DNA of 64,000 nucleotides from Osedax fenrisi (GCA_964019155.1 OZ025239.1:7813464-7877463), one strand, 5' to 3'; shown: positions 12,243 through 27,001, counted from the stretch's first letter. Notes: generated from the sequence alone by a model not told the origin. Made by a program: numbers and translations.

Positions 12243-13293
12243 TATAATACTAATAATAATATAGTTTAGACACTTAAATAATAATAGAATCAATTCTATA
12301 AAGTTTAATTGCATTATTATTATTTTTTAATTATTATAAAAGATGAAAATATTATAATATTTAAAATAAAAATATTTGCTTCAACCTGGATTCGAACCTC
12401 TGACCGTCGTCATAAGAATACTGGAGGACTTGGGGGACGAAATGATTTCTACAATAAATATAATTTAAAATTAATTATTTATTTATTAATACCTAATTAC
12501 ATAGTTCTCACTCGACCATATAATGTTATTATTTTCCATCTTATTCAGTCCGTCATCAGTGTTCGTAATTTATCTTCTTAACAGACCCAATGTTTCTTTA
12601 TAAAGATGTTGTGGGTTGTCTCCCTGTTTCGTATACGTATGTTGTATGGAATGCCATTCTTTGGCTTCCATAACATTAATTGTGCACTAATTCATCGGTG
12701 TACCTTATGCAGTGTCCTATTAGTTGCAATATTCTTTGTTTAATTACCTAATTGATCTTTGGCATTCCATATACTTTGTATGTTGGTAATCTTGTCTTTC
12801 CATGATGTGTTTGTGGTCATTCTAGGTAGGCTGGTAGCCAAGTAGTTTATAACGTAAATTTGCTTATTCATGGATTGTTCAAATTATATATATATATATA
12901 TCAGTAATAAATCACAAACCTATAACCACGCATTCAATAGATCAGTAATAGGTAACTAACCTATAACCAACAAATGTGCACTAACCTATAACCACCCATT
13001 CAATAGATCAGTAATAGGCCACTAACCTATAACCACAAAATGTGCACTAACCTATAACCACTCATTCAATAGATCAGTAATAGGTCACGAACCTATAAGC
13101 AAAAAATGTGCACTAACCTATAATCACGCATTCAATAGATCAGTAATAGTTATCTAACCTATAACCAAAAAAATTACACTACCCTATTACCACTCTGTTA
13201 AACATATTAGAAATAGGCAGTAACCTATTTCCATTTTGGGAAATTTTAAGATAGGTTATTCAGCGTTGTGGTTATAGGTTATTTTTTACAGTG
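11694..13293. mobile_element. non-autonomous element with CACTGTAAAAAATAA termini
   Basis: The left end CACTGTAAAAAATAA and the right end TTATTTTTTACAGTG are exact inverted repeats, both flanked by TA (11692-11693, 13294-13295). The outer thirds are arrays built on one motif: the left has several imperfect copies of GGTTATAGCCTATTACCATA with GCTGAATA spacers. The right (about 12905-13250) has about five copies of a roughly 60-bp unit containing AATAGATCAGTAATAGG and CTAACCTATAACCA. The two arrays are in opposite orientation. The centre has (TA)n and a single-copy stretch. No transposase frame. Confidence 0.8.
12375..12435 (-). other. tRNA-like 3' half (pseudogene or SINE fragment)
   Basis: On the minus strand AGAGGTTCGAATCCAGGTTG matches the T arm and RNA polymerase III B box of a tRNA. 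No matching 5' acceptor strand or good A box is evident, so it is not a complete tRNA. It lies inside the 11694-13293 element. Confidence 0.35.
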
Positions 13294-13674
13294 TACGATT
13301 ATCAATACATGATCGATTGACGTGCCCATAGCTATTGTTAGCTATTGTATGGAACCCACACTAAGGGTTTAGGGTGGTACAATGACTGATCGAATGCATG
13401 AGTGGCTACAGGACTTATATTCCTACTAATCGGACATCCATCTGCATAACCTATATTTAGCTTATATTAATTATTCGCCTTATAGCTTATATATAATACG
13501 TTATACTTAATATAGGATAGGTCTACTGATAGCGTTTCATGAGAATAATTCAGTACATATAGTTCATTTCATAATATGACATATTGATGATTTTATAATC
13601 GACTAATGTTCATTGAACATCGATCAATACCTAAACACACACTTTGAATAGTCTGTGTAACCTACATCAAGTAC

Positions 13675-13800
13675 CATATTGTTATTACGAGGTTCTAATA
13701 ACCTATATATTAGTTTATATCTATAATTAGGTCTATATATAGGCCTAATTATAGATATAAACTAATATATAGGTTATTAGAACCTCGTAATAACAATATG
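13675..13800. repeat. 126-bp near-perfect palindrome
   Basis: The sequence starting CATATTGTTATTACGAGG returns as its reverse complement ending CCTCGTAATAACAATATG. The two 63-nt arms differ at one base pair near the centre (AGGTCTATA/TATAGGCCT). There is essentially no loop. It could extrude as a cruciform or be two abutting copies of an inverted end. Confidence 0.95.
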
Positions 13801-13854
13801 TCCTATAGACTATAGTCATAGACTATAACCTTTAACCCCGTTATAACTATAATT

Positions 13855-13906
<52 letters not shown>

Positions 13907-13924
13907 AAGTATAGGGTATTGATA

Positions 13925-14365
13925 CACTGTTAAAATGTAGGGTACAGCGAATTCAATTTATTAGGGTACAGATCGTTAAAATATCACCAACATTTGCCAT
14001 GTATACATGGCAAATGTTGGTGATATTTTAAATATGGGTATACCCTAAATATGGTACACGACTTTTAAACTCACTAGGGTCCAATATACATATTTATTAG
14101 GGTACATATATGTTAAATATTAGGGTACGTGACTATTAAATGTACATACAATGCAATTCAATTACGGTACATATCATACAATTACATTTGGGTACACGGT
14201 ATCATATAATTAGTGTACAACTAGCTTATATACTTTATGGTACAGTTTGATCATTTTTAGGGTATTGATCTTATTGATTCAAATTGTACCCTAATTAGGG
14301 TACGGCTATGGGGACAATACTTACACCTTAATAAGACACTCGCTGTACCCTACTTTTTAACAGTG
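13925..14365. mobile_element. MITE with CACTGTTAAAA termini and GGGTACA motif array
   Basis: The left end TACACTGTTAAAATGTAGGG and the reverse complement of the right end agree for about 28 bp with one mismatch. TA flanks both sides (13923-13924, 14366-14367). The 441-bp interior repeats TTAGGGTACA or its complement more than ten times. It also holds a 56-bp perfect palindrome at 13976-14031 centred on CATGTATACATG. Confidence 0.85.
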
Positions 14366-15203
14366 TAGCCTATTAATAACCCGTATATATACATAAATAT
14401 GCGCATAATGATAAACATACACATGCTGATACCCTAACGGATACTTTTCAAATGCTTTTCAAATAATCATCGAATTATTTATGGATATTTTAAACTATTA
14501 TCTAGACAATATTCATGTATTCATCTATTCATCAAATTCATCTATTAATTCGTATGTTTTAATAAATATGGTATATATGAATTGTTATTTTTAATTCGAG
14601 TCTAAATATATTTAATAAAACCAAGAACACCAAGGATATGTCCTTGGTAAAACTAGATACAAATAACAAAAGTATAAATATCCGCCAGGTAGAACTATTT
14701 CCATAAATATTCAATCAATAATATTGATTTAATTTTGTTTATGTTTATAAGGTGCGTTCATCATTAAGGTGCGTTCACACCAAAAATTTCCGCTGGAAAT
14801 TTCCGGATAAGAAATATTACTCGCAGACGATTAATTCTCTCTATAGAGAGAGAGGGGCACATTATTATTGTTGTATCGCAACCTTTATTTGTATACATTT
14901 CTATTTAGAAAAGTCTTTGCATTTTAACGGACATCTTGATTCGTGTGCGTGACGTATTACATTTGATTAATTATCGAAAACATATTTCCAAATAACTCAC
15001 CGACTAATATACCTAAGCGTTTCTATATCTGTTATATCTTACATAATTATTAAACAACAAGTTTCATGTTTACGATAAACTATAGTTATTCATAATGTGT
15101 ATCCATAAATTAATTCACAGTTCAATAACATATAAACTTGGTACATATGTATGTATGCGGTCCACATAATGTAGTTAGATATATAGGTAGATAAGTATGT
15201 ATA

Positions 15204-15241
<38 letters not shown>

Positions 15242-15776
15242 TAGGTATGCATAGGTGTGTATATATTTATATATATACATAAATTATTAATAAACCTAAC
15301 GAGATTAGTTATTTATCTACGTAGTGCATCTGTAGATAAGTGGGCTAATTATATATTTGTTATTGGATCTACGAAACCATAGCTCGGATAACACCCTGTC
15401 GGGTAGTCTGGAATGATACCCTCGTTGCCCCACACACACGTGGGCGATAACGCGTGTGCGATGTTGTCTAACACACCCTTAAGTAACCTTTAACCCTTAA
15501 CCCTTAACCCTTAAGTAACTTAACCAAGACATAGCACACTATAAATAGAACACAATACGTGTGTGTTTGTGTGTGTGTGTGTTTATAATATATGTAGGCC
15601 TATTCATCAGCGAGTTACGACCGTGGTGGCGATGTATCGATAACATCCGGTAACTACGGGGTGACACTATAGATGCGCATCTAATCAGTACATATCGTAT
15701 ACAATCAATCTAATCGCGTGTGTTTATTTACGCACCTAATCACTTTTAATAATTACGATAATAATCTTCGTAAACA

Positions 15777-15818
<42 letters not shown>

Positions 15819-16483
15819 TATACTTATAGGTATATAGGCCTACTTATATTTATGATATAATATATGACTTGTTGATGTGGTGGCATACGGAACGCATGTC
15901 ATATATGATATGGTATACCGTACACTTGTACAGCATGACATGCGTTGTGTATCTATCATGGTTTGAGTTATGTATAGTGTCTACATACAGTGTCTACATA
16001 CATGTCTACCACATCGCACGCTTTAGGACTACGACACTATAGGTACGATGTTCAGTGGTTACTAAGCACCCACGTGACGCCGAACACGTGGCTATACTCA
16101 CGTGATATGATTAGCAGCATTGTACACAATAGTATACACGGTTAACGGTAGCCTACTGTACTATATATTGTATACACATTAACTCCTGTTTGAAAGTCGG
16201 AAGTGTTACACTTACGATATCATAACATCTATATAAGTAAGTAATTAAGTAAGTAAGTAATTTATTTATTTATACACTTGTACATTTTTCAATCTCACAA
16301 GTGTAAACGAAAAGAAAATAACAGAAACGATAAATAACTAAAATAAATATATATATATATATATATATATACATACATGAATACATACTTATCAATCACT
16401 CATTCATTTTAACTTATATGTTACCTATACCCTATAGATACTGTTACCCAGATGTTGTTCTATATATAGACTGCTTTTATATA
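14366..16483. other. intergenic region upstream of the hexosaminidase gene
   Basis: No gene recognised. Contents: a partial GGTGCGTTCACACC repeat at 14750-14785, a short (TTAACCC)n tract near 15488-15520, a TATAAATA at about 15541, (TA)n runs near 15205 and 15790, and scattered CACGTG motifs. The TATA motif lies 1.6 kb before the first coding exon and could only matter if there is an untranslated first exon. Confidence 0.5.
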
Positions 16484-16776
16484 TTGTTATTGTTATTGTT
16501 ATTTTTATTTGGTGGAGTCCTTTCAACCCTTCCAGGAACTTAGATGAAGTTTTCACTTATAACCATATATGGCTCTAATGTCACTTCGAAGCCGCTCTCG
16601 TGTTAAGGCATCCATGGTTTTAACGAGAGCCGATCATTTATTTATACACAATTATATAAGATCACTTCTAAATAATATTTTAAGACCCATTTTATAAAAT
16701 TAATTATGGTCCGGACGAGGCTCGAACCCGTGTCCTACTGCTTGTGTGTCCGACGCCTTAGCCACTGAGCCGGCAG
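16484..16776 (-). mobile_element. tRNA-derived SINE, copy 1
   Basis: Read on the minus strand, a tRNA-like head at 16776-16708 carries an A-box-like GGCTCAGTGGCTAAGG and the B box GGGTTCGAGCC. A body of about 200 bp follows (AATTTTATAAAATGGGTC, GTGATCTTATATAATTGTG, ATGCCTTAACACGAGAGCGG) and an AAATAAAAATAACAATA-type tail at 16484-16510. The same order is found at 36166-36440, which defines the family. Confidence 0.85.
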
Positions 16777-17163
16777 TTAATATGTATATATTAGTATATA
16801 TTAGTATATATATATATATATAATATACTTGCAATATACGTAAACCTATATTTACACGTGGTATCCCCATCACGATTAGTCATCCATACAACAATCACCT
16901 CATTGTTATCCGAGCCTCAGGGTAACCCTATACCTCGGAGATACGCGATACCCTAGGAAAACACACGCACGCGCGACACCTCCGTGCGGCGCACCCACAC
17001 ACATACGCACACACGTACGCACACACCTACGCACACACACGCGCTTACATCTTCATCATCATCGGTCTACAGATACGACTTCCTCACACACGCGCACCGG
17101 CCACTCCACCGATAAACCGATAAGAGATAAGAGAGAAAGATAAGAGAGCGATAGATAACAACG

Positions 17164-17280
17164 ATGATGTCATCGTACGCCATCGTAGCGATGGCGACGG
17201 CGTTCTGTTGCCTAGCGACGGTTGCCAGGGTACCGGATGACGTCTACTACGTCTCGGAGAACATGGACATGTCTTTCCAG
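17164..17280 (+). CDS. hexosaminidase exon 1: signal peptide
   Basis: Residues 1-39. A short hydrophobic N-terminus (AIVAMATAFCCLATVA) gives a secretory signal with likely cleavage after about residue 21, then VPDDVYYVSENMDMSFQ. Donor CAG|GTTAGC, phase 0. Confidence 0.8.
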
Positions 17281-20031
17281 GTTAGCCGCCTAGCGTGACG
17301 TTCGCTATTAGAGTTATACACATGCGATACATATGTCATGTTTACTTATCTATGTGTATGTTATATATATATATATATTGTTCTGTGTGTATTATATTGT
17401 TATCTAGAGATATCACATATGTGTGGGATGTGTGTTCCTGGTTATTTTAAAATTACCGTATTTATTAATGAATAAGTATCATATGTTTCATATATTAATT
17501 GATATATTATATATATTATTATAACATATATTTATGTATATATATATATATATATACATATATTAATAATATAATAAATGTATAACGTATTATATAACAA
17601 TTATATAATCGAAAAGAGACATACTTAAAACTAATAACCGGTTATGTAATGTATTTTGTGTAAGTTTTTCAACGAACAGAAATAGATTGTGATTAATTCA
17701 CCACAATACTAGTACTACCCGCATACATAACAGTTACACTATGTATACACACACCAGTATACTTGTCCACTTGTCCACTCGTCCGTCTATCCACCTGACC
17801 ATATGTCAATATGTCTATCTGTCTACGTGCAGGTTGCGGGTTACCTACAGAGGGTGCGCAATATACCTAGTATGTTCCGAGTTATTGTAAATATATACTT
17901 GGAATTATCTAATTATATACAAGTATATATATCTAATTTATGTGTTTATGTGTTTATGGCATTCACTGTATGTATCTAAAAACGTAACTTAAATATGATA
18001 TTGTATAGAAAAGAATTAGGTATATAGTTATTATATAGTTATTATATACCTATAATTATTATAAAAACTAACTTTTAACACGTATGTCATACGTGATACA
18101 AATTTAGTTTTTATAATAATTATACTTCTTTTCTATACAATATCATATTTAAGTTACCCTTTTTGATACGTACAGTGGATGTCATACAAGAAGTCATACG
18201 CACATAAACACTTGTATATAAGCAGATCATTCCATGTATATATTTACAATAATACTTATTAATTTTATTGAATTACAAATATATATTTTCATAGTAATAA
18301 ATGAGCCATAGTAATTTATAATGGTTACGACACGTAATGTAATGAATCATTACTAATGATCGAGTGAAAGTTTGTCATGTGAGTCATTATTTAAACGTAT
18401 TCAATTACAATATCAGTAGGTTTAAAATATAATCAGCATATTTAATTGCAATATATTTTTATTGTTGAAATCTCAAAATGTTAATATCAACTTGAAATTA
18501 CTGAAATGTAAATATATTGAATGATATAAAAACAGTTATATAATATTCGAAACATATTTACTGAAGTCGTCAATGCAGTAAATATTAACAATAGTACCTA
18601 CCACCGTTACCACCACCATGATAGTGATGGTGGTACCACCACTGCCACCATCACCACTACCACTACGACTACCACCACTACCACCAATACTAACACCACA
18701 GCCACCATCGTCATCACTTCTACCACTAATACCACTACTACCTATATACCACCCCTCCATCAATACTAAACCACTACTACCACTACTACCTCTATACCAC
18801 CCCACCATCCATACTAAACCACTACGACCACCCCGGTCAGGTGTTGGCCAATCTGGACTTAAAGTGCCACGTGGAAGTACTATTACGAAACACGGGATCT
18901 AGCGACATCGTCGACGGATGGATGCTGGAGTTCTGCAGCATCCGTAAGGTGTTGGCCGACACGGTGCAAGCGTACCTAGCCGAAGAGCTGACACCCTTAT
19001 CGGCTAACGAGTCGGTGCGGGTGGAACACGTTAACGGGTGTGCGCACCGACTCACATCCGGACCAGAGTTCAGATTGCCAGCCGGCGGTACTATACGGAT
19101 CACGTTCACTATGATGTACTGGGTGGTGGCACGAACGGACATAATGCCTAACTGGTTAGCCTACACTGTATATTAGGGGTGATGATATTGTTTTATTCAG
19201 TTGGAACATCGTGTATTTAATAGATATGGTGTTTATATTAAGTATCTAATTTAGGTTTTTTTACAGTGTACATACGCCGTACACATTGTACACTAGGAGA
19301 GCCAGATTTGTTAAATTTTTTAGTTCTCTTCATATAAAAGTTCCATATCGCTCGCAATAACTCCTGTTATTTATTCCGGATATAATAAAAAAATAATAAT
19401 TGAAAAATTACAAAAATTCAGAAAGCGAAACCATATTCAAAAATAGATAGGAATTTATGAAAAAATTTAAATTACAGATATACACACTGTACACTGTAAA
19501 TACGCCGTACAGGTTTGTCACGTGATATCACTAGGACACCGGTGTTCTATTATTCGCACACACGCACACCGTGTGAGTCGCACGTACACACACACTTTTT
19601 ATGTATAAATCATATAGGATAGGTCTATCACCGATGTGAATAAACAACGTTATTAATAAAGATATTATTATTTGATACACATAGATACACCTACCTTCGT
19701 ATGATTCCGCATCAAAGTCCTATACTTTTTAGCCTGTAGGCACATTTTTAAAATGATTTATTAAATAAAATAAAATTCGTTTACTAAGCACAATATTTTA
19801 TAGGCTCGCTTCGGGATATAGTGCAGCTAAAAAAAAACAGAAGAATAAAATTAGACCAAATAAATCAAACAACCCTTAAATATCAATACGAAAATATATA
19901 TATTATTATTTTTTTAATTTTAAAATGGTTTATTGACTACAAAATCACGTGGTGTTTATGGGCGTTAAACAATATTAAATATTGTTTATTATTTTTTTTA
20001 ATCTGCCTACTTTGATGCGGCTGGCTTCATA

Positions 20032-20074
<43 letters not shown>

Positions 20075-22332
20075 TATATATATATACATAAGTGCTAAAG
20101 TTACATATATTATTATAAGTATTGAACGTGTGACTATATGTAAGCCTCGGTAAAACGTTATCTCATTTCCTGGCCTGGATGAAGAGAATCCATCAAAATA
20201 ACAATAACAATAATAAAAATAACAATATATAAATAATTTAAATATATATAAATTAAAGATATATTTGTACTCATGATATATATATATATATATTTATCTC
20301 ATTAATGTATTCAAAACTATTATCTTATTTGGAGAATACATATATATATATATATATATATATTGTATATATTGTATACAATACGTTTAAAATATATATC
20401 ATTTAAAGGTATTATTTAAATGTAGCTTATACTCTTTATATTACTTACGTAATTCACACCTTTGATAACGAGGCTTCGCTGAGAACATATCATCAAGGAC
20501 ATGTCCTTGATATCATCTCACTCGTACCTCATAATAACGACGTCGTAACCAATGACGCTAAGAATGCAGCCAATAAATCACGTGACAACACGGTCCTGTT
20601 GTCGGCATAACTCGCGTATTACCTCAGTACATCAACATAGCTATGTATTTTAATTATCAATATAAATCACTGTTTTTCGTAACACAAGTGAGATGAACAG
20701 TTAGCGTTGCAGACATGCGCATATCTGTGTGTGTATTCGTGAAGATATCTTAATGATGACAACCAATTAAAACACTATACATACTACATTATACGTACAG
20801 CGATATAAACAATAACTGATTTGTATACAAATCCCATATATGGGCCGAGTACTCCCGATAAACAATTTATTAAACTATTTATCTTCTAGATATTTGCTAT
20901 TTTTTGCTATATATTTGATAATTTTCTATTTATTTTCAATAGAGAATACATTTCAAAATGGTAGTTATCAATACTGTGCGATATTCATAAACATATTTAA
21001 GATATCCTATATAAACTGTTAGATACACTATTAATAATAGTCTATTATATACGTAGTATGTATTACGTACAATATATATAATAAAATATTTATTTTGTAA
21101 TTTACTGAATATCCTAATAACTATATATTTTGTTGCTGTGTACTAGTTAGTTATTTGCTATTATGCACATTACTTTCAATTATGATTGTTTGGATATTCA
21201 ACTCATATTGAAGTGTCTATATAGAAATGTTAGGGGTTACGAGTCTGAACTTAATACAAACAATTACGTTGTGATCGCGTGGTTACCAATTGTATAGAAT
21301 GCATGGGTAATCATAGCAAACTATAGCTAAAGTGTAGCGGTTGTGGTTGAACATGGCGGATATTCTACACATACATGAACGTGTAAAAGAGGGCTAGATA
21401 ATGTTACTTTATCGATGTAAGGCGCGAGGAAACCGCAACAAACCAGTTTAAACCAGTTTAAACCAGTTCTAAAAACACAAATCCACCAGAAATGTTAACA
21501 ATCAGACCTTTATAATCCGACCTGTTATTTTGAAATTCGAAACTATACATATATGATATACTATAGCAGCTATAGTATAGCTATAGTATACTATAGTACT
21601 ATAGCAGCTATAGTATACTATAGTATACTATAGTACTATAGTATAGCTATAGTATACTAATACTACCCCAGGATAACACTAATACGCATACACTCGGGGC
21701 GAGTCATTAAAACTCAGTAATGTATCGTCAAGTAGGATATGTGTGTGTTAAGGACATGTTAAGGACATGCTGTATTTATTACACTATAGATGATATGCGG
21801 GCTTTAAGATTAGTATAGTTATAACTCGATATATGGATATAACCGATAGATAAAGGGAGATACTTCCATATATGGCAGCGTTACAAGTATGTACATATAT
21901 AGGTAAAGGCAAGTTTCCGTAAGAGATTGAGGAGAAAAAATTAAATAAATTGCATAATTGTATAGGATGGAATAAGAGGTGAATTTAGGAGGAATGTTAA
22001 CTCAATCAAGTATGAAGGTCGAATTGATTTGTAATTATTGAGGAAAATCTAAATGAGGAGCGGTTTTCACAAGGGAACCAGTTGTGGAATACTTGAAAGG
22101 AATCGGTATTTTAGTGTTCATGAAATATATATATATATATATAATAGAAACTATGATTAATAAAATAAAATATTAATATAATATTCAATGGACTAATTGT
22201 ATGATGTAGCGATATTTATTTATATAAATTCCTAAAGAAATACAGGAATGATGCAATATAATGTAACCATGGTTACTAATACGATGTTGTGTTTTATTTG
22301 TAAGGCTATCTTAGAACCGATATAGGCAATAG

Positions 22333-22375
<43 letters not shown>

Positions 22376-24544
22376 ATAGTTAATCACAGAATATTACTTT
22401 TTAAATTAAAAAATATTGGAGTACGAGGCATTGCACTTAACTGGATAATGAGCTATTTAACAAATAGATATCAACAGTGTATATATAATGATGTAATTTC
22501 AGATAAACTAAAAGTCATAACGGGTGTACCACAAGGCACCATCCTAGGACCCATTTTATTTTTAATTTATATTAATGATATTACAAAATCATCTTCTTTA
22601 TGTAAGTTTACCATGTTCGCAGATGATACTACTTTATATTTTGAAAATACATCAGCCGAATTACTTAATTATATTTGTCAAACTGAATTAAAAAATATTA
22701 ATAAATGGTTAATATATAATAGGTTATCATTAAATTTAAATAAAACTTGCTTTATGTCTATTAATTCAAGAACTATTATAAATATAAATTTAAATAACAG
22801 AAATATTGAAAGAGTTACATTTTATAAATTTTTAGGCGTAATTATAGACGATATATTAAACTGGAAACAACATATCTTGTTTTTAAAATCAAAACTAAAA
22901 AAAATCATATGGATTACCAACATTATTTCCAAATTTATAAATAAAAAAGCATTACTTCATATATATAATTCCATATTCTTGCCTCATATAAAGTATTGTA
23001 ACATATTTTGGGGAAATACATATAAATCTAATGTATCATGCATATATATTCTTCAAAAGCGAATGATAAGAATTATATGTAAAAAACATTTTTTACATCA
23101 TACTAATGGACTATTTATTGATAATTCTTTATTAAAAATAAATGAAATTACATATATAAGTACATGTGAATTTATGTTTAAAATTTTCAATGATCTTCAT
23201 CCTGTTATAACAAATGCATTTTTTTCTGTAACTTTATCATCTCACAACACTAGGAGCATAAATAATTTCTCAATTATTAATTTCAAAAAAGAACTATGCA
23301 GAAGAACATTAATATACATTGGACCAATTACCTGGAATAAGCTTGATAATATTTTAAAAAATATTTCAAATTATAAATTATTCAGGAAACGTATGTATAC
23401 ACATTTGTTATCTTCTTACTCAGTATACTTATAATCTAAATCTCATTTTTCTAATTTTATATCTTTTATCATGTCTTTTATCTAATATTGTATTATATAC
23501 TAAGATCCACATTTTATTCTTATTTTAATTTATTGACGTTTATGTAAAAATTAAAAAAAAATTAATACTTTTGAGTGTTTTACTTTACAATATTTTATTT
23601 CCCCGACATTAATAATATTATTTTACTGAATTTTTGCATTTTATATTTGAATTTACTTTCATGTTTTCTTTCTTTTTAATTGACGTTTATATAAAAATAA
23701 TAAAATTAAAAAAAACTGTTAGGTATTTCTTTTTTCTTTAGTATTTTCTTTAGTATTTTTTATTTCCCTCCGACTAATAATATTATTTGACTTTATTTTT
23801 AATTACATAAACATTTTGTATTGAATCTTTTTTCTTGTATACTTGATTATACTTCTTTGTTTTATTTCTCTTTATTGACACTTATATAAAAATTAGTAAT
23901 TAAACTAACATTTCAGTTTGAACAAATATTTTACATTCTTTACATTATTATAAAGTATTACAAAAAAATTCCTAAAACTTATTTACTGAAAAAAAAAAAA
24001 AAAAAAAAAAAAAAATGTTACATACATTTCTTACCACCTTTCTAGATATTCTTTTTGTTATGTTTTATTCAGTTTTATTCAGTTTTACTTCATTTTACTT
24101 CATTTTTTTCTTCTTTTATACTAATACATCTATATTTTTGTTTAGTATATTATTTTATAGTACTTATTATTTATTTTAGTTATTTATTTATAAATAATTA
24201 AATGATGATTACATAATTTTATGGCAAGTTCAAACAATTTATATTATTTTTCTATTTTATTCATTGTATTGTATCTATGTAAACAGGAAGTCATCTAATA
24301 TTTTATAATATTTTATTTATTTAGTTTTTTTTGAACTTGCTTTAAGATTAAGGGTAATTGTCTCGATAAGCTTTAGCTTCTACAAAAACCCTGGTGCAAA
24401 CCTAAATCTGATAATAATAATAATAATATATATATAAAGGAACATATAAGTCGCCTTAACCACATTGTCTATAGCGTTATATATATATATAAACTATTAT
24501 ATGATACTAATAACGTATATTATACACACGAATTTAGTATACAA

Positions 24545-24591
<47 letters not shown>

Positions 24592-25754
24592 ATATGATAC
24601 TAATAACGTATATTATACACACGAATTTAGTATACAATATTAATATATATATATATATATATATAAACTATTATATGATACTAATAACGTATATTATACA
24701 CACGAATTTAGTATATAATATTAATATATACATGTTAATCATATATGTATCATACAGTATGATTCATACTTGCCAATAATGCTAGGTACGTTACGTCAAC
24801 CGAAATAGAAAATACTACATCAAAGATCTTAGAATGTACGAAAAACCTCGACTTCGTGAAAGATTTCACGTCGGTTGACAGCTACAGAAGATCTAGAGAT
24901 GACCTTTACTCCCCTTTCTCCGCTCTACAAAGATACGATAGAAATAAAAACAAAGATGAAAACGTATACGAAGTTTGTGTTAATTTATACCGCACGGTAA
25001 TAGGTGTATTGATAACAGATACGTCTATAGATCACGAACCCAACCATATAGGTTAAATTACGCTAACTTACCTGAACGTGAAAATTATAGGGTAAATTAT
25101 GCTAGTTTACCCTAATTTAGAAATTAAAAGGGTAAATTACGCTAGTTTACCCTACAAAGGGTAAACTGAGCTAATTTACCCTATAATACATAGATAATAA
25201 TGTAATTTAGCCTACATTTTTAACAGTGTAGACCGCATAGAATACTGTTACGTAAGTGTCCTATAAACACAACATTATATGTTGTATAACCAAAGACGTT
25301 ATATATGTATAGGCTCCGCCCCTTAGATGTCTATGGTTGTAACATAGGTTTTAACATAACCTAACCTGTGTTACCGACACATAACATCGTGTACACGGTT
25401 ATATTTATAGAAATAATATTAGTTAACGAATTTAAAACATAGCGCTAATAAAGCTAACTCCGTCGGAGGTGGTTAATAACGCCACAATAACAGGACTTTA
25501 CGCCGGTCATTCCGTCCGTCAAACAATACACTCTACAAGAAGGGTGGATAGTACTAAACAAAAGATGGTCGATAGTGTCTAATGCGGAGCTGAGCTTCGA
25601 GATAGAATATCTGGCAAGTAAGTAGTATGACGTAATGACGCCGCTGACGTAATCGAACCTCATTACGTAACACCTCTATTAGATCACACCGAAGTGAAAG
25701 TTGTGCAAGAGCAGACTCGACATGTAATAGTTCTCGCGTTATTAAACGAGTTAG

Positions 25755-25791
<37 letters not shown>

Positions 25792-26946
25792 TTTATAGTA
25801 TATAATATTTATATTTACTTTATATTATATCATATTTATATATTAATGATAATAAATCTACAGAAAGTTTATATATATATATTAATAATAACTATTATTA
25901 AACTATTACATAATTGTGACGTGTTATGACATAACTATGACGTAACTATGATTTAACTCTGATATAACTATGATTCACATATATGACGTAACTATATGAT
26001 GTAACTCCCGTAGCACGAACATGAATGAAGAAGACTACTCCATTGACATCGCTAAGAAAATCGTCAGTATCAAATCTCCATCGGCAAAGGGAATCTTCTA
26101 CGCCGTTCAAACTTTGATTAGTCTCACTACTCAAGGTTAGTTTGAGCATGCGCGTGATGTGATGTGTGGTTTGCGCATGCTCGTGATAGAATTGTTCCTT
26201 TGCGCATGACAGGAAACGCTAACATATTCAGTATACTATACGCGTACTCGTAACCATTCATTAAAGAATAAAGAATAGCAGTAATAATGAAGTATATCGA
26301 TTATTATATAAGCTTTTCATTACATTTATGTGTAGAGAAGTTCTTGAGATACCGTTTTCCATGGAATGCTACAGCACATATTTAACGATATGTATTAAAT
26401 ATATGACATTTAGGTGTAGTATTTGTATATCTATATATTGTCGGCTATTCTTACAATTGTTATACTACGAAGTGGATGTCATGCGCCTTTATAGCATCGC
26501 TGTAATATGTTAGATGATTGGTTTACGTGTTACCATATATGGTACCTATAGTTACAAATATGTCCTTGCAATACCTTGGTGTACCTGTTTGGCGTTCGTT
26601 TATATCATTATTATATTAGTATTATTATTAAAGGGGTTTCACACCAACTCGAACGCGATTATTAACTAAAATTATAATAATTATTAGAGGTTACAGTTTA
26701 ACTATATTATTTAAATCTCCGTAAAAGGGGTTTTACACCTAATTATAAGGGTTAATAATAGCCTTAGAGTTGGTGTGAAACCCCTTTTATATACCAATAA
26801 TCGTATACAACCGCTCACTTAATAATAGTAGAAGCTCGTGGAATATTCTACTACCACTATTGTTACATTCAAAATTTATATCTGCTACCTACCCTTGTGT
26901 TATATCATTACATAATTACCGGATGTCATATATATATATATATATA

Positions 26947-27001
<55 letters not shown>

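Noticed and set aside
12580..12880. Reverse-transcriptase relic on the minus strand
   Set aside because: A phrase like S-W-K-D-K-I-T-N-I-Q-S-I-W resembles an L1/Tx1-type C-terminal segment, but it is too short and unsupported by other motifs.
18536..18902. Pro-rich and Gly/Ser-rich frames before exon 2
   Set aside because: Derived from the (CCA)n tract in intron 1; exon 2 begins at an AG in another frame.
24465..24779. Ile/Tyr/Asn-rich 104-aa frame
   Set aside because: Translation of the intron 2 tandem repeat and its (TA)n spacers.
25439..25663. Independent minus-strand gene at exon 4
   Set aside because: It is the antisense shadow of hexosaminidase exon 4, whose plus-strand reading matches the GH20b domain.
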